Positions 1 to 7,457 of a stretch of 16,068 nucleotides of DNA are shown piece after piece (the first letter of the stretch is position 1; every line of letters begins with the position of its first letter). The notes beneath the pieces are model-generated. The model did no database searches, was not told where the DNA came from, and worked only from the letters and a program-made list of their open reading frames with translations. The translations under genes and the position numbers were made by a program. Source of the stretch: Clostridiaceae bacterium AF10-41 (lineage in GTDB: Bacteria; Bacillota; Clostridia; Clostridiales; Clostridiaceae). The DNA is taken from positions 1-16,068 of the forward strand of contig JAQCTH010000080.1 of assembly GCA_027686065.1 (NCBI GenBank). Reading direction: 5' to 3'.

Positions 1-107
1 TAATAAAATACTACTATATAATCTCCTTATATGCAAATTTAAAATTAAATTATCTATATAATTATAATTAAATTTTATTCTATTTCTAGGGATATAATAT
101 TACTAAG
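1..107. other. AT-rich edge segment, no gene seen
   Basis: No open reading frame or RNA gene is visible. On the minus strand there is an AAGGAG-like stretch near 22-30 but no ATG follows at normal distance inside the window, so a gene starting just beyond the left edge cannot be judged. Confidence 0.4.
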
Positions 108-717
108 TTATATTATATTATTATCATATCTAATTTCATTCATTAACCTATCAAGGTTCTCTTGATATATTTTTGCAACTTTTTTTACTTTCTACAACTA
201 TTATATGTTCCTCATTATACTTAGCAAATCTGCTCCAATTATATGAACTATCTATTACAATTTGGTTATCAACAATGCACTATTTATTATGCACATAATT
301 TGCAATTTTATCTTTAGTATATTGGTTATATTCAGGTGGAATTTCCACAATCTTAAATCTACTTGATGCTTACTTTAGCTCTGCTTTATTTTTATCATAA
401 TAATCTTTATATTTATCTTGTTCTTTGGCTTTATCTGCGGTAATTATAACATTAATTAACAATTCTTCATCTTTCAATTCTTTAAATTTATTAATTAGAG
501 AATCTGAAGTAATCCAAGCAACAACAACATTAACCTCTTTTAACTTTGTATAACTGATTTATAATTTCTTCCTCTATTTTCGTATCAAAAAAATAAAATT
601 TATATCCTTTTTTTAGTTCTAATATTTCATATTTTAATTTTTTACTTTCAAATTCTAGTTTGTAAATTTCTATTTTCAACTTAAGTATAAATTTATCTTT
701 CTCTTTGCGACTGTTTT
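108..717 (-). pseudogene. Decayed phospholipase D-like (HKD) nuclease-type protein
   Basis: Reading the minus strand across frames gives a lysine/glutamate-rich coiled start (KLEFESKKLKYEILELKKG), then EVNVVVAWITSDSLINKF, then an HKD-like block: VHNK, stop, CIVDNQIVIDSSYNWS. This matches the HxK(x)4D...GSxNW signature of PLD-superfamily phosphodiesterases, here with the residue after HNK turned into TAG (280-282). A second in-frame TAA lies at 370-372. A frameshift is needed near 545, and another in the T-run at 180-186 to reach the apparent C-terminus ending at 108. Only one HKD copy is visible, as in single-domain PLD-like nucleases that dimerise. The upstream limit is uncertain. With several stops and frameshifts it is very unlikely to be expressed as an active protein. 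Family assignment is from the motif only. Confidence 0.65.
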
Positions 718-921
718 AAATTTGAAAATATACTCATAGAACCAATCCTAAATACTATTAATAACTATTTATTATATTAAAAAATGGATTAAATATACTT
801 AAAAGCCCCTTTCAATATCATATAATTTACTCTCTATTTTTTAAATCATTCTTTATAAATCTATTAATTTTACTAATGAAGCTCCCAAATGATCCTAAAT
901 TTAATTTCATTAATACTGTAG
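718..921. other. Degenerate intergenic stretch within the decayed region
   Basis: No intact gene. On the minus strand a 27-codon ORF begins at the ATG at 908-910 (MKLNLGSFGSFISKINRF...) and then stops. It may be the original N-terminus of the decayed PLD-like gene or a separate remnant. No ribosome binding site is convincing. Confidence 0.3.
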
Positions 922-1187
922 TTATACTTCATTTATTGTTTTCTTTATTTCTAAAGCCTCTCTTTTCTTTGGATTTACGTTAAAAAGTTTATCAATATCT
1001 TCTAATATATCTAATTTAGCTCTATACTCAGTTAATTTAGCATAATTATCAATTAAGTATATATATTATTTTTGCAAGTCACTAAAACCATCCATTAAAG
1101 TTTTTATTATTACATCTATTATTGATTGGTTCATTGAATTAGTAGATAATTTAAATTTACTTTCCCATAAGTTATTATTTATACTAT
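922..1187 (-). pseudogene. Unidentified coding remnant with in-frame stop
   Basis: A minus-strand frame reads WESKFKLSTNSMNQSIIDV then IIKTLMDGFSDLQK, a TAA at 1066-1068, and then continues in the same frame as YIYLIDNYAKLTEYRAKLD and LEDIDKLFNVNPKKREALE, ending at 922-924. Protein-like composition continues on both sides of a single ochre stop, which suggests a formerly coding helical/coiled protein. I do not recognise the family. It lies between the helicase remnant and the PLD-like remnant on the same strand and may have belonged to the same lost operon. Confidence 0.4.
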
Positions 1188-1593
1188 CTATAAAACATTG
1201 TTTATTTCTAATCCATGTAGTGCACTTGTAGTTGCAATATAAGGTAACCCTTTATCATTTTCATTATCTTTATATTCATTGGCATTTACTAAAATAACAT
1301 AATCTAATTCTAGCCCTTTACTTAATTTTTCAGATAACACATTTATTTCTTCCTCATAATTACAGTATTCATTATCAATTAAGTTAACTTCCTTATCTTT
1401 CAAAAAGATTGATAATTGTTTATAAAAATCTATCGTTTCTAATTCAGTTTTTAATATTACTGCAATATTCTTATCTGTACTATTTTTTATGCTTTCAACA
1501 ACTACCTTGATTGTTTGTTCTTTTTCATATTTAAATATACTTTAGATTTTGATATTTCTCTATTAAATGCAATATAAAATTCCTCTCCAAACA
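1188..1593 (-). pseudogene. C-terminal remnant of a HelD/UvrD-type superfamily I helicase
   Basis: The last ~70 residues are open (1188-1403) and contain LSKGLELDYVILVNANEY followed by DKGLPYIATTSALHGLEIN. These align by eye with the late motifs of HelD/UvrD-like helicases, where one expects KGLEFDYVI and LLYIATTRALHRL. The key arginine of the TTRAxH motif is serine here, and LLY reads LPY. Upstream, another frame supplies KYEKEQTIKVVVESIKNS and NIAVILKTELETIDFYKQL, linked by a frameshift near 1540. The ATG at 1591-1593 opens a third short stretch (MFGEEFYIAFNREISKSK). Only about 130 residues of a protein normally around 700 residues remain, with no Walker A. It is a truncated, frameshifted fossil. 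HelD (RNA polymerase recycling) is the closest family I recognise, but UvrD-like relatives are possible. Confidence 0.6.
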
Positions 1594-1600
1594 TAAAAAT

Positions 1601-1626
1601 CCCTAAGACGTAGTCTTAGGGAAATA
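1601..1626 (-). terminator. Intrinsic terminator of the DUF3267 gene
   Basis: The sequence CCCTAAGAC GTA GTCTTAGGG (1601-1621) is a perfect 9-bp hairpin with a 3-nt loop. On the minus strand it is followed by ATTTTTA, and it sits about 16 bp past the stop at 1637, fitting rho-independent termination. Confidence 0.8.
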
Positions 1627-1636
1627 ATAAACTTAA

Positions 1637-2194
1637 TTATTTTGGCATATACCAATATGAATTGAATTTATGCAAATATGTTCTAGCACCTTTAGGCATT
1701 TGTGTAATTGCATTATAAACATTTATAAAATCTCCACAACCCATACTGGTTGCAAAAATGCCTAGTGTTGTTAATACACTATTTTTAATTATTAAGCCAA
1801 TAATATAAGGCCCGATTCCAAAAACAACATTCGGCAATAATGACATTATTATAAAGCGAGTCTTACTCATGTCTTCATTACCTACAACAAATAACATTCC
1901 CTTTTTTAATAAAGTATATAAATATACCTCTTCTTTAAAACAAATAGCGTGTAGGAATTCATGTGGAAAGAGTGATAGCAAAGATAATAATATCCCCCAA
2001 TTATTAAGATAATTACCTTGCTTAAAGGCAATCACTAGTAATAGTATAAGCAGTATTATAGCAACAATATTAGCTTTTATTGCTAGTTCAGTTGCATTAG
2101 AAGCTTCTTTAAGCTTAACATAATTAGGCTTGTGTTCACGATATGGTAGATTATCATAATTACCATCGAATTTTCCCTTATAAATCAATTTCAC
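1637..2194 (-). CDS. DUF3267 membrane protein, putative zincin metalloprotease
   Basis: Predicted integral membrane protein with an HExxH zinc-binding motif (SLFPHEFLHAICF, near residue 83), the hallmark of the DUF3267 family of zincin-like membrane proteins. Hydrophobic segments lie at about residues 39-58 and 64-80, with a longer pair around 113-152. The C-terminus carries a GDFINVYN block, which I believe supplies further conserved polar residues in this family. No substrate is known, so the peptidase role is inferred from the motif. Start choice: an ATG at 2207-2209 gives five more residues but has no ribosome binding site. The GTG at 2192-2194 lies 7 nt after GGGGGT and yields VKLIYKGKFDGN, the usual N-terminus of such proteins as I remember them. 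Downstream is a strong terminator; a TATAAT-containing promoter is visible about 60 bp upstream, so it is probably monocistronic. Confidence 0.8.
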   Translation of the reverse strand: MKLIYKGKFDGNYDNLPYREHKPNYVKLKEASNATELAIKANIVAIILLILLLVIAFKQGNYLNNWGILLSLLSLFPHEFLHAICFKEEVYLYTLLKKGMLFVVGNEDMSKTRFIIMSLLPNVVFGIGPYIIGLIIKNSVLTTLGIFATSMGCGDFINVYNAITQMPKGARTYLHKFNSYWYMPK

Positions 2195-2255
2195 AGTAGT
2201 TACCCCCATATATAAAATTTCTTAATCATTTTCTTTTCCTTGTCTTTTACATTTA

Positions 2256-2285
2256 ATTATAACCCATATACTGTTAAAATCCACT
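2256..2285 (-). promoter_or_regulatory. Possible promoter of the DUF3267 gene
   Basis: On the minus strand a perfect TATAAT (plus-strand 2256-2261) is preceded by a poor -35 (TGGATT/GTGGAT at about 16-17 bp). It is the only good -10 in the gap between the upstream terminator and the gene. Confidence 0.4.
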
Positions 2286-2360
2286 AATTTTCCTAGATAG
2301 ATATAAATAGCTTAAATAAGATTTTAAACAACAACCTCCATCTCATATTCTGTACACATA

Positions 2361-2389
2361 AAAAAGTGGATTATCAAAATCCACTTTTT
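2361..2389. terminator. Intrinsic terminator, symmetrical
   Basis: A 12-bp perfect stem (AAAAAGTGGATT, 2361-2372, with 2378-2389) and a 5-nt loop, flanked by A-run and T-run, so it can work in either direction. It lies about 40 bp after the stop of the 49-residue minus-strand gene and most likely ends that transcript. Confidence 0.75.
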
Positions 2390-2425
2390 AAATAATATGC
2401 CTTCTATATAGTATCCTAATATACC

Positions 2426-2575
2426 TTAAAATTTAGGATCTATCTCTGTCATTTGAATTCTTTTCAAATCTTTTTGTCTTAATTTTGTTTCTTCCATTAT
2501 CTTATCCCAAGACTCACCTGCTATCATCATTTCCTTTGCTTTTGAATAAACTTGATTTTTTGTTTCTCTATTCAT
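2426..2575 (-). CDS. Small helix-turn-helix-like protein, 49 residues
   Basis: The ORF starts ATG at 2573-2575 with a textbook TTGGAGG 7 nt upstream and encodes 49 residues, rich in K, E and M. The core AGESWDKIMEETKLRQKDL resembles the recognition helix-turn-helix pattern of simple DNA-binding domains (turn around residues 20-36), but this is a visual impression and the protein is too short for a confident family. It lies between the purD terminator and its own strong terminator, so it should be an independent transcript. A short open frame ending at 2568-2570 overlaps its start by 8 nt (ATGAATAG) and could translationally couple to it. Function unknown. Confidence 0.6.
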   Translation of the reverse strand: MNRETKNQVYSKAKEMMIAGESWDKIMEETKLRQKDLKRIQMTEIDPKF

Positions 2576-2715
2576 CTTTTTCCTCCAAGACTTTATTAAG
2601 CTTTAATTCACTTAATTTATTTTTATTTACTATACTATTATTTGGAGAAATCAAATCAATTATTACATTCAAAGTAAATATATAAATTTAATAATTTCCA
2701 AATTTCCACCTAATG

Positions 2716-2742
2716 CAAAAAGGATACTATTTTAGCATCCTT
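2716..2742 (-). terminator. Terminator of the pur operon, after purD
   Basis: On the minus strand AAGGATGCT AAAAT AGTATCCTT forms a 9-bp stem with one G-U pair and a 5-nt loop, directly followed by TTTTT. It begins about 20 bp beyond the purD stop at 2762. Confidence 0.8.
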
Positions 2743-2761
2743 ATAATAATTATTAAATATA

Positions 2762-4009
2762 TTAAATTAACCCTATATCGCTTCTATAATATTTATCCTT
2801 AAATTCAACTTTTTCTATAGCTTTATAAGCATCTTCTCTTGCTTTTTCTACTGTTTCTCCAACTCCAACTACTGAAAGAACTCTTCCTCCATTGGTTTTC
2901 AAAACATCATCTTCAAGTTTTGCTCCTGCTAAGAAAACTTTATCTTTTATTTCATCCTCTATAATAATTTCATATCCTTTAGGATAGCTTGCTGGGTATC
3001 CTTTTGATGCTAAAACTACATTAACACAAGCTCCATTTTTCCACTTAACTTCTGTATTTTTTAAGTTCTCTATTAATGCAGACTCTATAAGTTCTAATAA
3101 ATCACTTTCCATCAAATTAAGTACTGATTGAGTTTCTGGATCTCCCATTCTTACATTATATTCTAAAAGATATGAACCCTTTTTAGTTATCATAAGTCCA
3201 AAGAATATTATACCTTTATAATCAAAACCTTCTTCTCTTATTCCAACTAAAGTTCTATTCATTATTTTTTCTTCAAAATCCTTTAAAACTTCTTCTGTTA
3301 CATATGGATTAGGAGCTAAAACTCCCATTCCTCCAGTATTTGGGCCTTTACCACCATCAAATATTTGTTTATGATCCTTTGCTGATATAAATGGTATAAT
3401 AGTTTCTCCATCTGTAATTGAAAGAATAGATGCCTCTACCCCTTCTAAAAACTCTTCTATAACTATCTTTTGTCCTGCTCCATTAAATATATCATCAACC
3501 ATAAAAGATTTTACTGCATCAATAGCTTCCATTTTATTCTCACAAATAGCAACGCCCTTTCCTGCAGCCAATCCATCAGCCTTAACTACTGTAGGATATG
3601 GACAATTTTCTAAATAAGCTAAAGCTTTATCAACATCATAAAAAACTTCATACTCTGCAGTTTTCACTCCATACTTTTTCATAAAATCCTTAGAAAAACT
3701 TTTGCTACCTTCAAGCATTGCAGCCTTTTCACTGGGTCCAAAAATCTTAAGGCCCTTCATTTTGAACTTATCAACAATCCCCTTAGTTAAAGGATCTTCA
3801 GGACCTACAACAGTCAAATCAATACACTGCTCCAAAGCAAACTCCAAAAGCTCATCTATTTCAGTTATATTCACATTTTCACATTTGCTTTCCCTAGCAG
3901 TTCCCCCATTACCAGGAGCAACAAATATCTTCTCAACTCTCTCATTCTTAGCAATCTTCCAAGCCAAAGCATGCTCCCTACCACCAGATCCAATCAATAA
4001 AATCTTCAT
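2762..4009 (-). CDS. purD: Phosphoribosylamine--glycine ligase (GARS)
   Basis: Catalyses the second step of purine synthesis: phosphoribosylamine + glycine + ATP to GAR, in the cytosol. The 415-residue length is normal for the bacterial monofunctional enzyme. Seen in order: the N-terminal Rossmann-like start MKILLIGSGGREHALAWKI, VGPEDPLTKG (about 70), GPSEKAAMLEGSKSFSKDFM, the ATP-grasp nucleotide-binding segment PTVVKADGLAAGKGVAI (about 140), IVIEEFLEGVEAS, the family signature DGGKGPNTGGMG (about 220) and YNVRMGDPETQ (about 285), which carries metal/ATP ligands. No key segment is missing. The ATG start has a GAGGGGG site 7 nt upstream. It is the last gene of the operon, separated from purH by an unusual 224-bp gap with inverted repeats, so its expression could be set apart from the rest. 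Confidence 0.97.
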   Translation of the reverse strand: MKILLIGSGGREHALAWKIAKNERVEKIFVAPGNGGTARESKCENVNITEIDELLEFALEQCIDLTVVGPEDPLTKGIVDKFKMKGLKIFGPSEKAAMLEGSKSFSKDFMKKYGVKTAEYEVFYDVDKALAYLENCPYPTVVKADGLAAGKGVAICENKMEAIDAVKSFMVDDIFNGAGQKIVIEEFLEGVEASILSITDGETIIPFISAKDHKQIFDGGKGPNTGGMGVLAPNPYVTEEVLKDFEEKIMNRTLVGIREEGFDYKGIIFFGLMITKKGSYLLEYNVRMGDPETQSVLNLMESDLLELIESALIENLKNTEVKWKNGACVNVVLASKGYPASYPKGYEIIIEDEIKDKVFLAGAKLEDDVLKTNGGRVLSVVGVGETVEKAREDAYKAIEKVEFKDKYYRSDIGLI

Positions 4010-4077
4010 ATAAAATCCCCCTCATCAGTAATTCTTACTTCATACTGAAAATTATTTCTAATAACTTCAAAAGTTTA

Positions 4078-4224
4078 TTTCCTAGTTAAGGTCTAAATAT
4101 TAATTTTACATTTAGGAAACTGAGAGAATATTATGGAAGGATATATCGTAATGAACAGCTGGTATTTCCTGTTGATAAAATAAAATCTGCGTAATATCCT
4201 AAAATAATATTCTCTCTGCTGTTC
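4078..4224. repeat. Nested inverted-repeat element between purH and purD
   Basis: The gap holds a three-tier foldback. A perfect 13-bp outer stem GAGAGAATATTAT (4122-4134) pairs with 4204-4216. A 3x3 internal loop follows, then a 7-bp stem AGGATAT (4138-4144) with 4194-4200, and an inner hairpin AACAG/CTGTT (4154-4158 with 4169-4173). Competing pairings also exist: GAACAGC (4153-4159) with GCTGTTC (4218-4224), AGGAAA (4114-4119) with TTTCCT (4165-4170), and TTTCCTA (4078-4084) with TAGGAAA (4113-4119). There is no ORF. It may be a structured leader of purD or a MITE-like insertion; no known RNA family was recognised. Confidence 0.6.
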
Positions 4225-4233
4225 TAGTTAATA

Positions 4234-5736
4234 TTAATGTTTAAAGTGTCTAACCCCTGTAAATACCATAGCAATCCCATGTTCATTACAAGCATCAATA
4301 GATTCCTGATCTCTTATTGATCCCCCTGGTTGTATTATTGCTTTAATACCATTTTTAGCACATTCATCTACTACATCTCTAAATGGTAAGAATGCATCTG
4401 AAGCTAAAACTGTTGCACCTTTACCTCTTTGAAGAGCTTCTTCTGTTGCCCAAATCCTATTAACTTGTCCTCCACCAATTCCAATTGCTACACCATCTTT
4501 TATTGCAACAATTGCATTAGATTTAACATACTTAACTACCTTCATGCCAAATAATAAGTCTCTCATTTCTTCTTCAGTTGGTGATTTTTCTGTTACTACT
4601 TTTAATTCATCAATTAAATTTTTGTCTTCTTCTTGTACTAATATACCGCCATCAACTGTAACCATGTATTTTTTATCTTTTGGAGTATTATTGCACTTAA
4701 TTACTCTTAAACTCTTTTTAGTTCTTAATACTTCTAAAGCATCTTCATCAAATTCTGGTGCTGCCACTACTTCTAAAAATATTTTTACCATTTCTTCTGC
4801 TGTTTTTTTATCTATTTTTCTATTTATTGCTACTATTCCACCAAAAATAGATGTTGGATCTGCATCATAAGCTTTTTTATAAACTTCAAAAGGAGTTTCA
4901 CCTATTGCAACTCCACAAGGGGTATTATGTTTAAGTCCACAACAAGCTACTTCATCAAATTCAGAAGCAACCTTCCAAGCTATATCCAAGTCTTTTATAT
5001 TATTATAAGATAACTCTTTACCATTTAATATTTCAAAACTATTCATAGCTCCATCAAATTCATTTGAGCTATAGTATGCTGCACTTTGATGTGGATTTTC
5101 TCCGTATCTTAAACTTTGCTTTTTCTTATATGATATTGAAAGGTATTCTGGATATTCTTCGTCTTCTAATAAAAAGTTAGATATTGCTGCATCATAAGCA
5201 CTCATTAAATTAAATACTTTTCCTGCAAGTTTTTTTCTTAACTTTACTGAAACATCACCATTTTCAAATATTTCCTCCATAACAGCTTTGTAGTCTTCCT
5301 TATCTGAAATTACTACTACATCTTTAAAATTCTTGGCTGCAGCTCTAAGCATTGTAGGACCACCAATATCTATAAATTCAACCTTTTCATCAAAGCTTAA
5401 ATCTTCTTTAACCTTTTGGAAAAATGGATATAAATTTACTATAACAATATCTATAGGAGCAATATTTCTTTCTCTTATAGTTTTCATATGTTCATCATTA
5501 TCTCTTATAGCAAGTATCCCTGCATGTATAATAGGATGAAGAGTTTTAACCCTTCCATCTAACATTTCAGGGAAATTAGTAACTTCATTAACTTCAACAA
5601 CATTAATACCATTATCCCTAAGATGTTTATAAGTACCACCTGTAGATATTATTTCAACACCTTTATTTTGCAAAAAATTAGAGAATTCCAAAATACCTTC
5701 TTTATCAAAAACACTAACTAAAGCTCTTTTTATCAA
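4234..5736 (-). CDS. purH: Bifunctional AICAR formyltransferase / IMP cyclohydrolase
   Basis: Carries the last two steps of IMP synthesis: formylation of AICAR with 10-formyl-THF, then ring closure. At 500 residues it is close to the usual 510. The N-terminal MGS-like IMP cyclohydrolase domain (about 1-190) shows [30 protein letters not shown] and [16 protein letters not shown]. The C-terminal transformylase domain shows [15 protein letters not shown], the catalytic LKHNTPCG block (Lys-His), [11 protein letters not shown], and a closing [12 protein letters not shown] and [10 protein letters not shown]. All expected blocks are present. The start codon is TTG (5734-5736), followed directly by ATAAAAAGAGCT; AAAGGGG lies 8 nt upstream, and the family N-terminus (MIKRALVSV) fits, so no ATG is needed. 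It is flanked on both sides by loose, repeat-containing gaps. Confidence 0.97.
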   Translation of the reverse strand: MIKRALVSVFDKEGILEFSNFLQNKGVEIISTGGTYKHLRDNGINVVEVNEVTNFPEMLDGRVKTLHPIIHAGILAIRDNDEHMKTIRERNIAPIDIVIVNLYPFFQKVKEDLSFDEKVEFIDIGGPTMLRAAAKNFKDVVVISDKEDYKAVMEEIFENGDVSVKLRKKLAGKVFNLMSAYDAAISNFLLEDEEYPEYLSISYKKKQSLRYGENPHQSAAYYSSNEFDGAMNSFEILNGKELSYNNIKDLDIAWKVASEFDEVACCGLKHNTPCGVAIGETPFEVYKKAYDADPTSIFGGIVAINRKIDKKTAEEMVKIFLEVVAAPEFDEDALEVLRTKKSLRVIKCNNTPKDKKYMVTVDGGILVQEEDKNLIDELKVVTEKSPTEEEMRDLLFGMKVVKYVKSNAIVAIKDGVAIGIGGGQVNRIWATEEALQRGKGATVLASDAFLPFRDVVDECAKNGIKAIIQPGGSIRDQESIDACNEHGIAMVFTGVRHFKH

Positions 5737-5756
5737 CTTAAAAACCCCTTTCTTTT

Positions 5757-5827
5757 AATGGAAAAAATGAAAAAATTAATAATGAAAAAATTGCGGTTTA
5801 GATTCCTTAACTTTTTCACTTTTCATT
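5757..5827. repeat. Imperfect foldback between purN and purH
   Basis: The left arm (5757-5779, AATGGAAAAAATGAAAAAAT...) and right arm (5807-5827, TTAACTTTTTCACTTTTCAT...) are imperfect inverted copies around a 27-bp centre. The left arm also has an internal near-tandem repeat of AATGAAAAAATT. The whole ~100-bp gap is taken up by this A/T-skewed sequence plus the purH ribosome binding site. Low complexity makes chance pairing possible. Confidence 0.4.
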
Positions 5828-5837
5828 CTTTCACTAT

Positions 5838-6446
5838 TTAACTTATTTTAGTTTTTCCATTTATAATTTCAACTTTATTTTTACTAATTAAATCAATTGC
5901 TTTTGGTAATAGCTTATGTTCCTTTTCTAAGACTCTTTTTTGTAATATTTCCTTTGTATCTTCAAAATAGACTGGAACTACTTCTTGAAGTATTATTGCT
6001 CCTCCATCTACTTCTTCATTTACAAAGTGTACTGTACAACCTGAATATCTTACTCCTGAGTTTATAACAGCTTCATGAACCTTTAACCCGTACATTCTTG
6101 GTCCACAAAAACTTGGAATTAATGATGGGTGTATATTTATTATCTTATTTTTAAATTCTTTAAGGATATTTCCTTCAAGTATTGAAAGATATCCAGCAAG
6201 AACTATTAAATCTACTTTCCCCTTTGTTAATTCTAATATCTTATCACATGTAGTATCTTTATATTCTTTTTTAGATACTACATAAGTCTTTATTCCTTTT
6301 TTCTTAGCTCTCTCTAAAGCAAATATTTCATCTTTACTTCCTATAACCATTTCTATTTTGCAATTTAAATTTCCAGCATCTATAGAATCTATTATTGATT
6401 GAAGGTTTGTACCTCCTCCCGATGCAAGTACTGCTATTTTAAGCAA
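5838..6446 (-). CDS. purN: Phosphoribosylglycinamide formyltransferase (10-formyl-THF dependent)
   Basis: Transfers a formyl group from 10-formyl-THF to GAR to give FGAR (third step). The 202 residues fit the family. The N-terminus KIAVLASGGGTNLQSIID is the phosphate-binding start. The catalytic Asn-His pair lies in IINIHPSLIPSF (about residue 105), and the catalytic Asp in VHFVNEEVDGGAIILQ (about 145). Instead of the common proteobacterial stretch after HPSL it has CGPRMYGLKVHEAVI, a variant I associate with clostridial PurN. The start codon is TTG (6444-6446) with a strong GGAGGTG 8 nt upstream. The gene begins 13 nt before the purM stop (stop at 6434-6436), so purM and purN overlap in different frames and are probably translationally coupled. 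A 101-bp gap separates it from purH. Confidence 0.96.
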   Translation of the reverse strand: MLKIAVLASGGGTNLQSIIDSIDAGNLNCKIEMVIGSKDEIFALERAKKKGIKTYVVSKKEYKDTTCDKILELTKGKVDLIVLAGYLSILEGNILKEFKNKIINIHPSLIPSFCGPRMYGLKVHEAVINSGVRYSGCTVHFVNEEVDGGAIILQEVVPVYFEDTKEILQKRVLEKEHKLLPKAIDLISKNKVEIINGKTKIS

Positions 6447-7435
6447 ACACCTTCACCTCCAGATGTTACATAACCTATTTCATAAGCTTTTTCGCCCATC
6501 TCTATTAAAGCTTTTATAACCGGCTCTGCATCTGACTCATTAACACATAACACAAATCCAATCCCCATATTAAAGGTATTGTACATATGATCTTTATCTA
6601 CACCTTTTTCTATTATTTTTTCAAATATTAATGGTAATGGATAGCTGTCTTTCTTTATTATTGCTGTAAATTTTTCTCCATTAAACATTCTTGGAACATT
6701 TTCTATAAATCCGCCACCAGTAATATGTGCCATTCCTTTTATTTCAAAGCTTTCAAGTAGTTTCAAAATTGGTTTAACATAAATTTTTGTTGGAGTTATT
6801 AATGTTTTCCAAGCTTCTTTGCCACCTAAATCTTCATTTAAATCTTCAAATATCTTTCTAACTAATGAATAACCATTAGAATGTAATCCTGAAGATGCAA
6901 TACCTATAAGCTTGTCTCCCTCTTTTATATTCTTGCCATTTATTATTTTATCTTTATCTACAATTCCTACTGCAAAACCTGCCATGTCATATTCGCCATC
7001 TCTATAAAAACCTGGCATTTCAGCAGTTTCTCCTCCAACTAAAGCACACTCTCCTTGAAGACATCCTTCTGATACCCCTTTTACCAAATCTGCTGCAACT
7101 TCTGCTTCTAGCTTTCCACAGGCTATGTAATCTAAGAAGAATAATGGTTTTGCTCCATGACATAAAATATCATTAACACACATTGCAACACAATCTATTC
7201 CTACAGTATCGTATTTCTTAGTTTTAAAGGCTATATCAAGCTTAGTTCCAACTCCATCTGTTCCTGAAACTAAAACTGGCTTTTTATATCCTTCTGGCAG
7301 CTCAACCATTCCAGCAAAGCTTCCAAGTCCATTTAATACATACTCACTCATAGTTTTACTTGCATATTCTTTTATAAGCTTTACTGATTTATATCCTTCT
7401 TCTATATTAACTCCAGCTTCTTTATAAGTTATCAT
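6434..7435 (-). CDS. purM: Phosphoribosylformylglycinamidine cyclo-ligase (AIR synthetase)
   Basis: Closes the imidazole ring: FGAM + ATP to AIR. The 333-residue length is slightly below the usual 340-350 but all blocks are present: the glycine-rich N-terminal AGVNIEEGYKSVKLIK, the ATP/PurM-family signature VSGTDGVGTKLDIAF (about 57), VDCVAMCVND-type loop (GIDCVAMCVNDILCHGAKPL), CALVGGETAEMPGFY (about 130) and HITGGGFIENVPR (about 238). It starts with ATG at 7433-7435. The visible Shine-Dalgarno (GAAAGGT) is about 11 nt away, weaker and more distant than for its neighbours. The spacing from purF is 22 bp. Its 3' end overlaps purN by 13 nt. Confidence 0.97.
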   Translation of the reverse strand: MITYKEAGVNIEEGYKSVKLIKEYASKTMSEYVLNGLGSFAGMVELPEGYKKPVLVSGTDGVGTKLDIAFKTKKYDTVGIDCVAMCVNDILCHGAKPLFFLDYIACGKLEAEVAADLVKGVSEGCLQGECALVGGETAEMPGFYRDGEYDMAGFAVGIVDKDKIINGKNIKEGDKLIGIASSGLHSNGYSLVRKIFEDLNEDLGGKEAWKTLITPTKIYVKPILKLLESFEIKGMAHITGGGFIENVPRMFNGEKFTAIIKKDSYPLPLIFEKIIEKGVDKDHMYNTFNMGIGFVLCVNESDAEPVIKALIEMGEKAYEIGYVTSGGEGVCLK

Positions 7436-7457
7436 TTAACACACTACCTTTCAGCTT

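Noticed and set aside
2568..2666. Minus-strand open frame (33 codons from TTG) overlapping the 49-residue gene start
   Set aside because: It has no ribosome binding site and no good start codon; kept only as a possible coupling leader in the neighbour's description.
2485..2685. Plus-strand 66-codon hydrophobic open frame
   Set aside because: It overlaps the 49-residue minus-strand gene, has no ribosome binding site, and its Leu/Ser/Phe-rich composition is typical of antisense of A-rich coding DNA.
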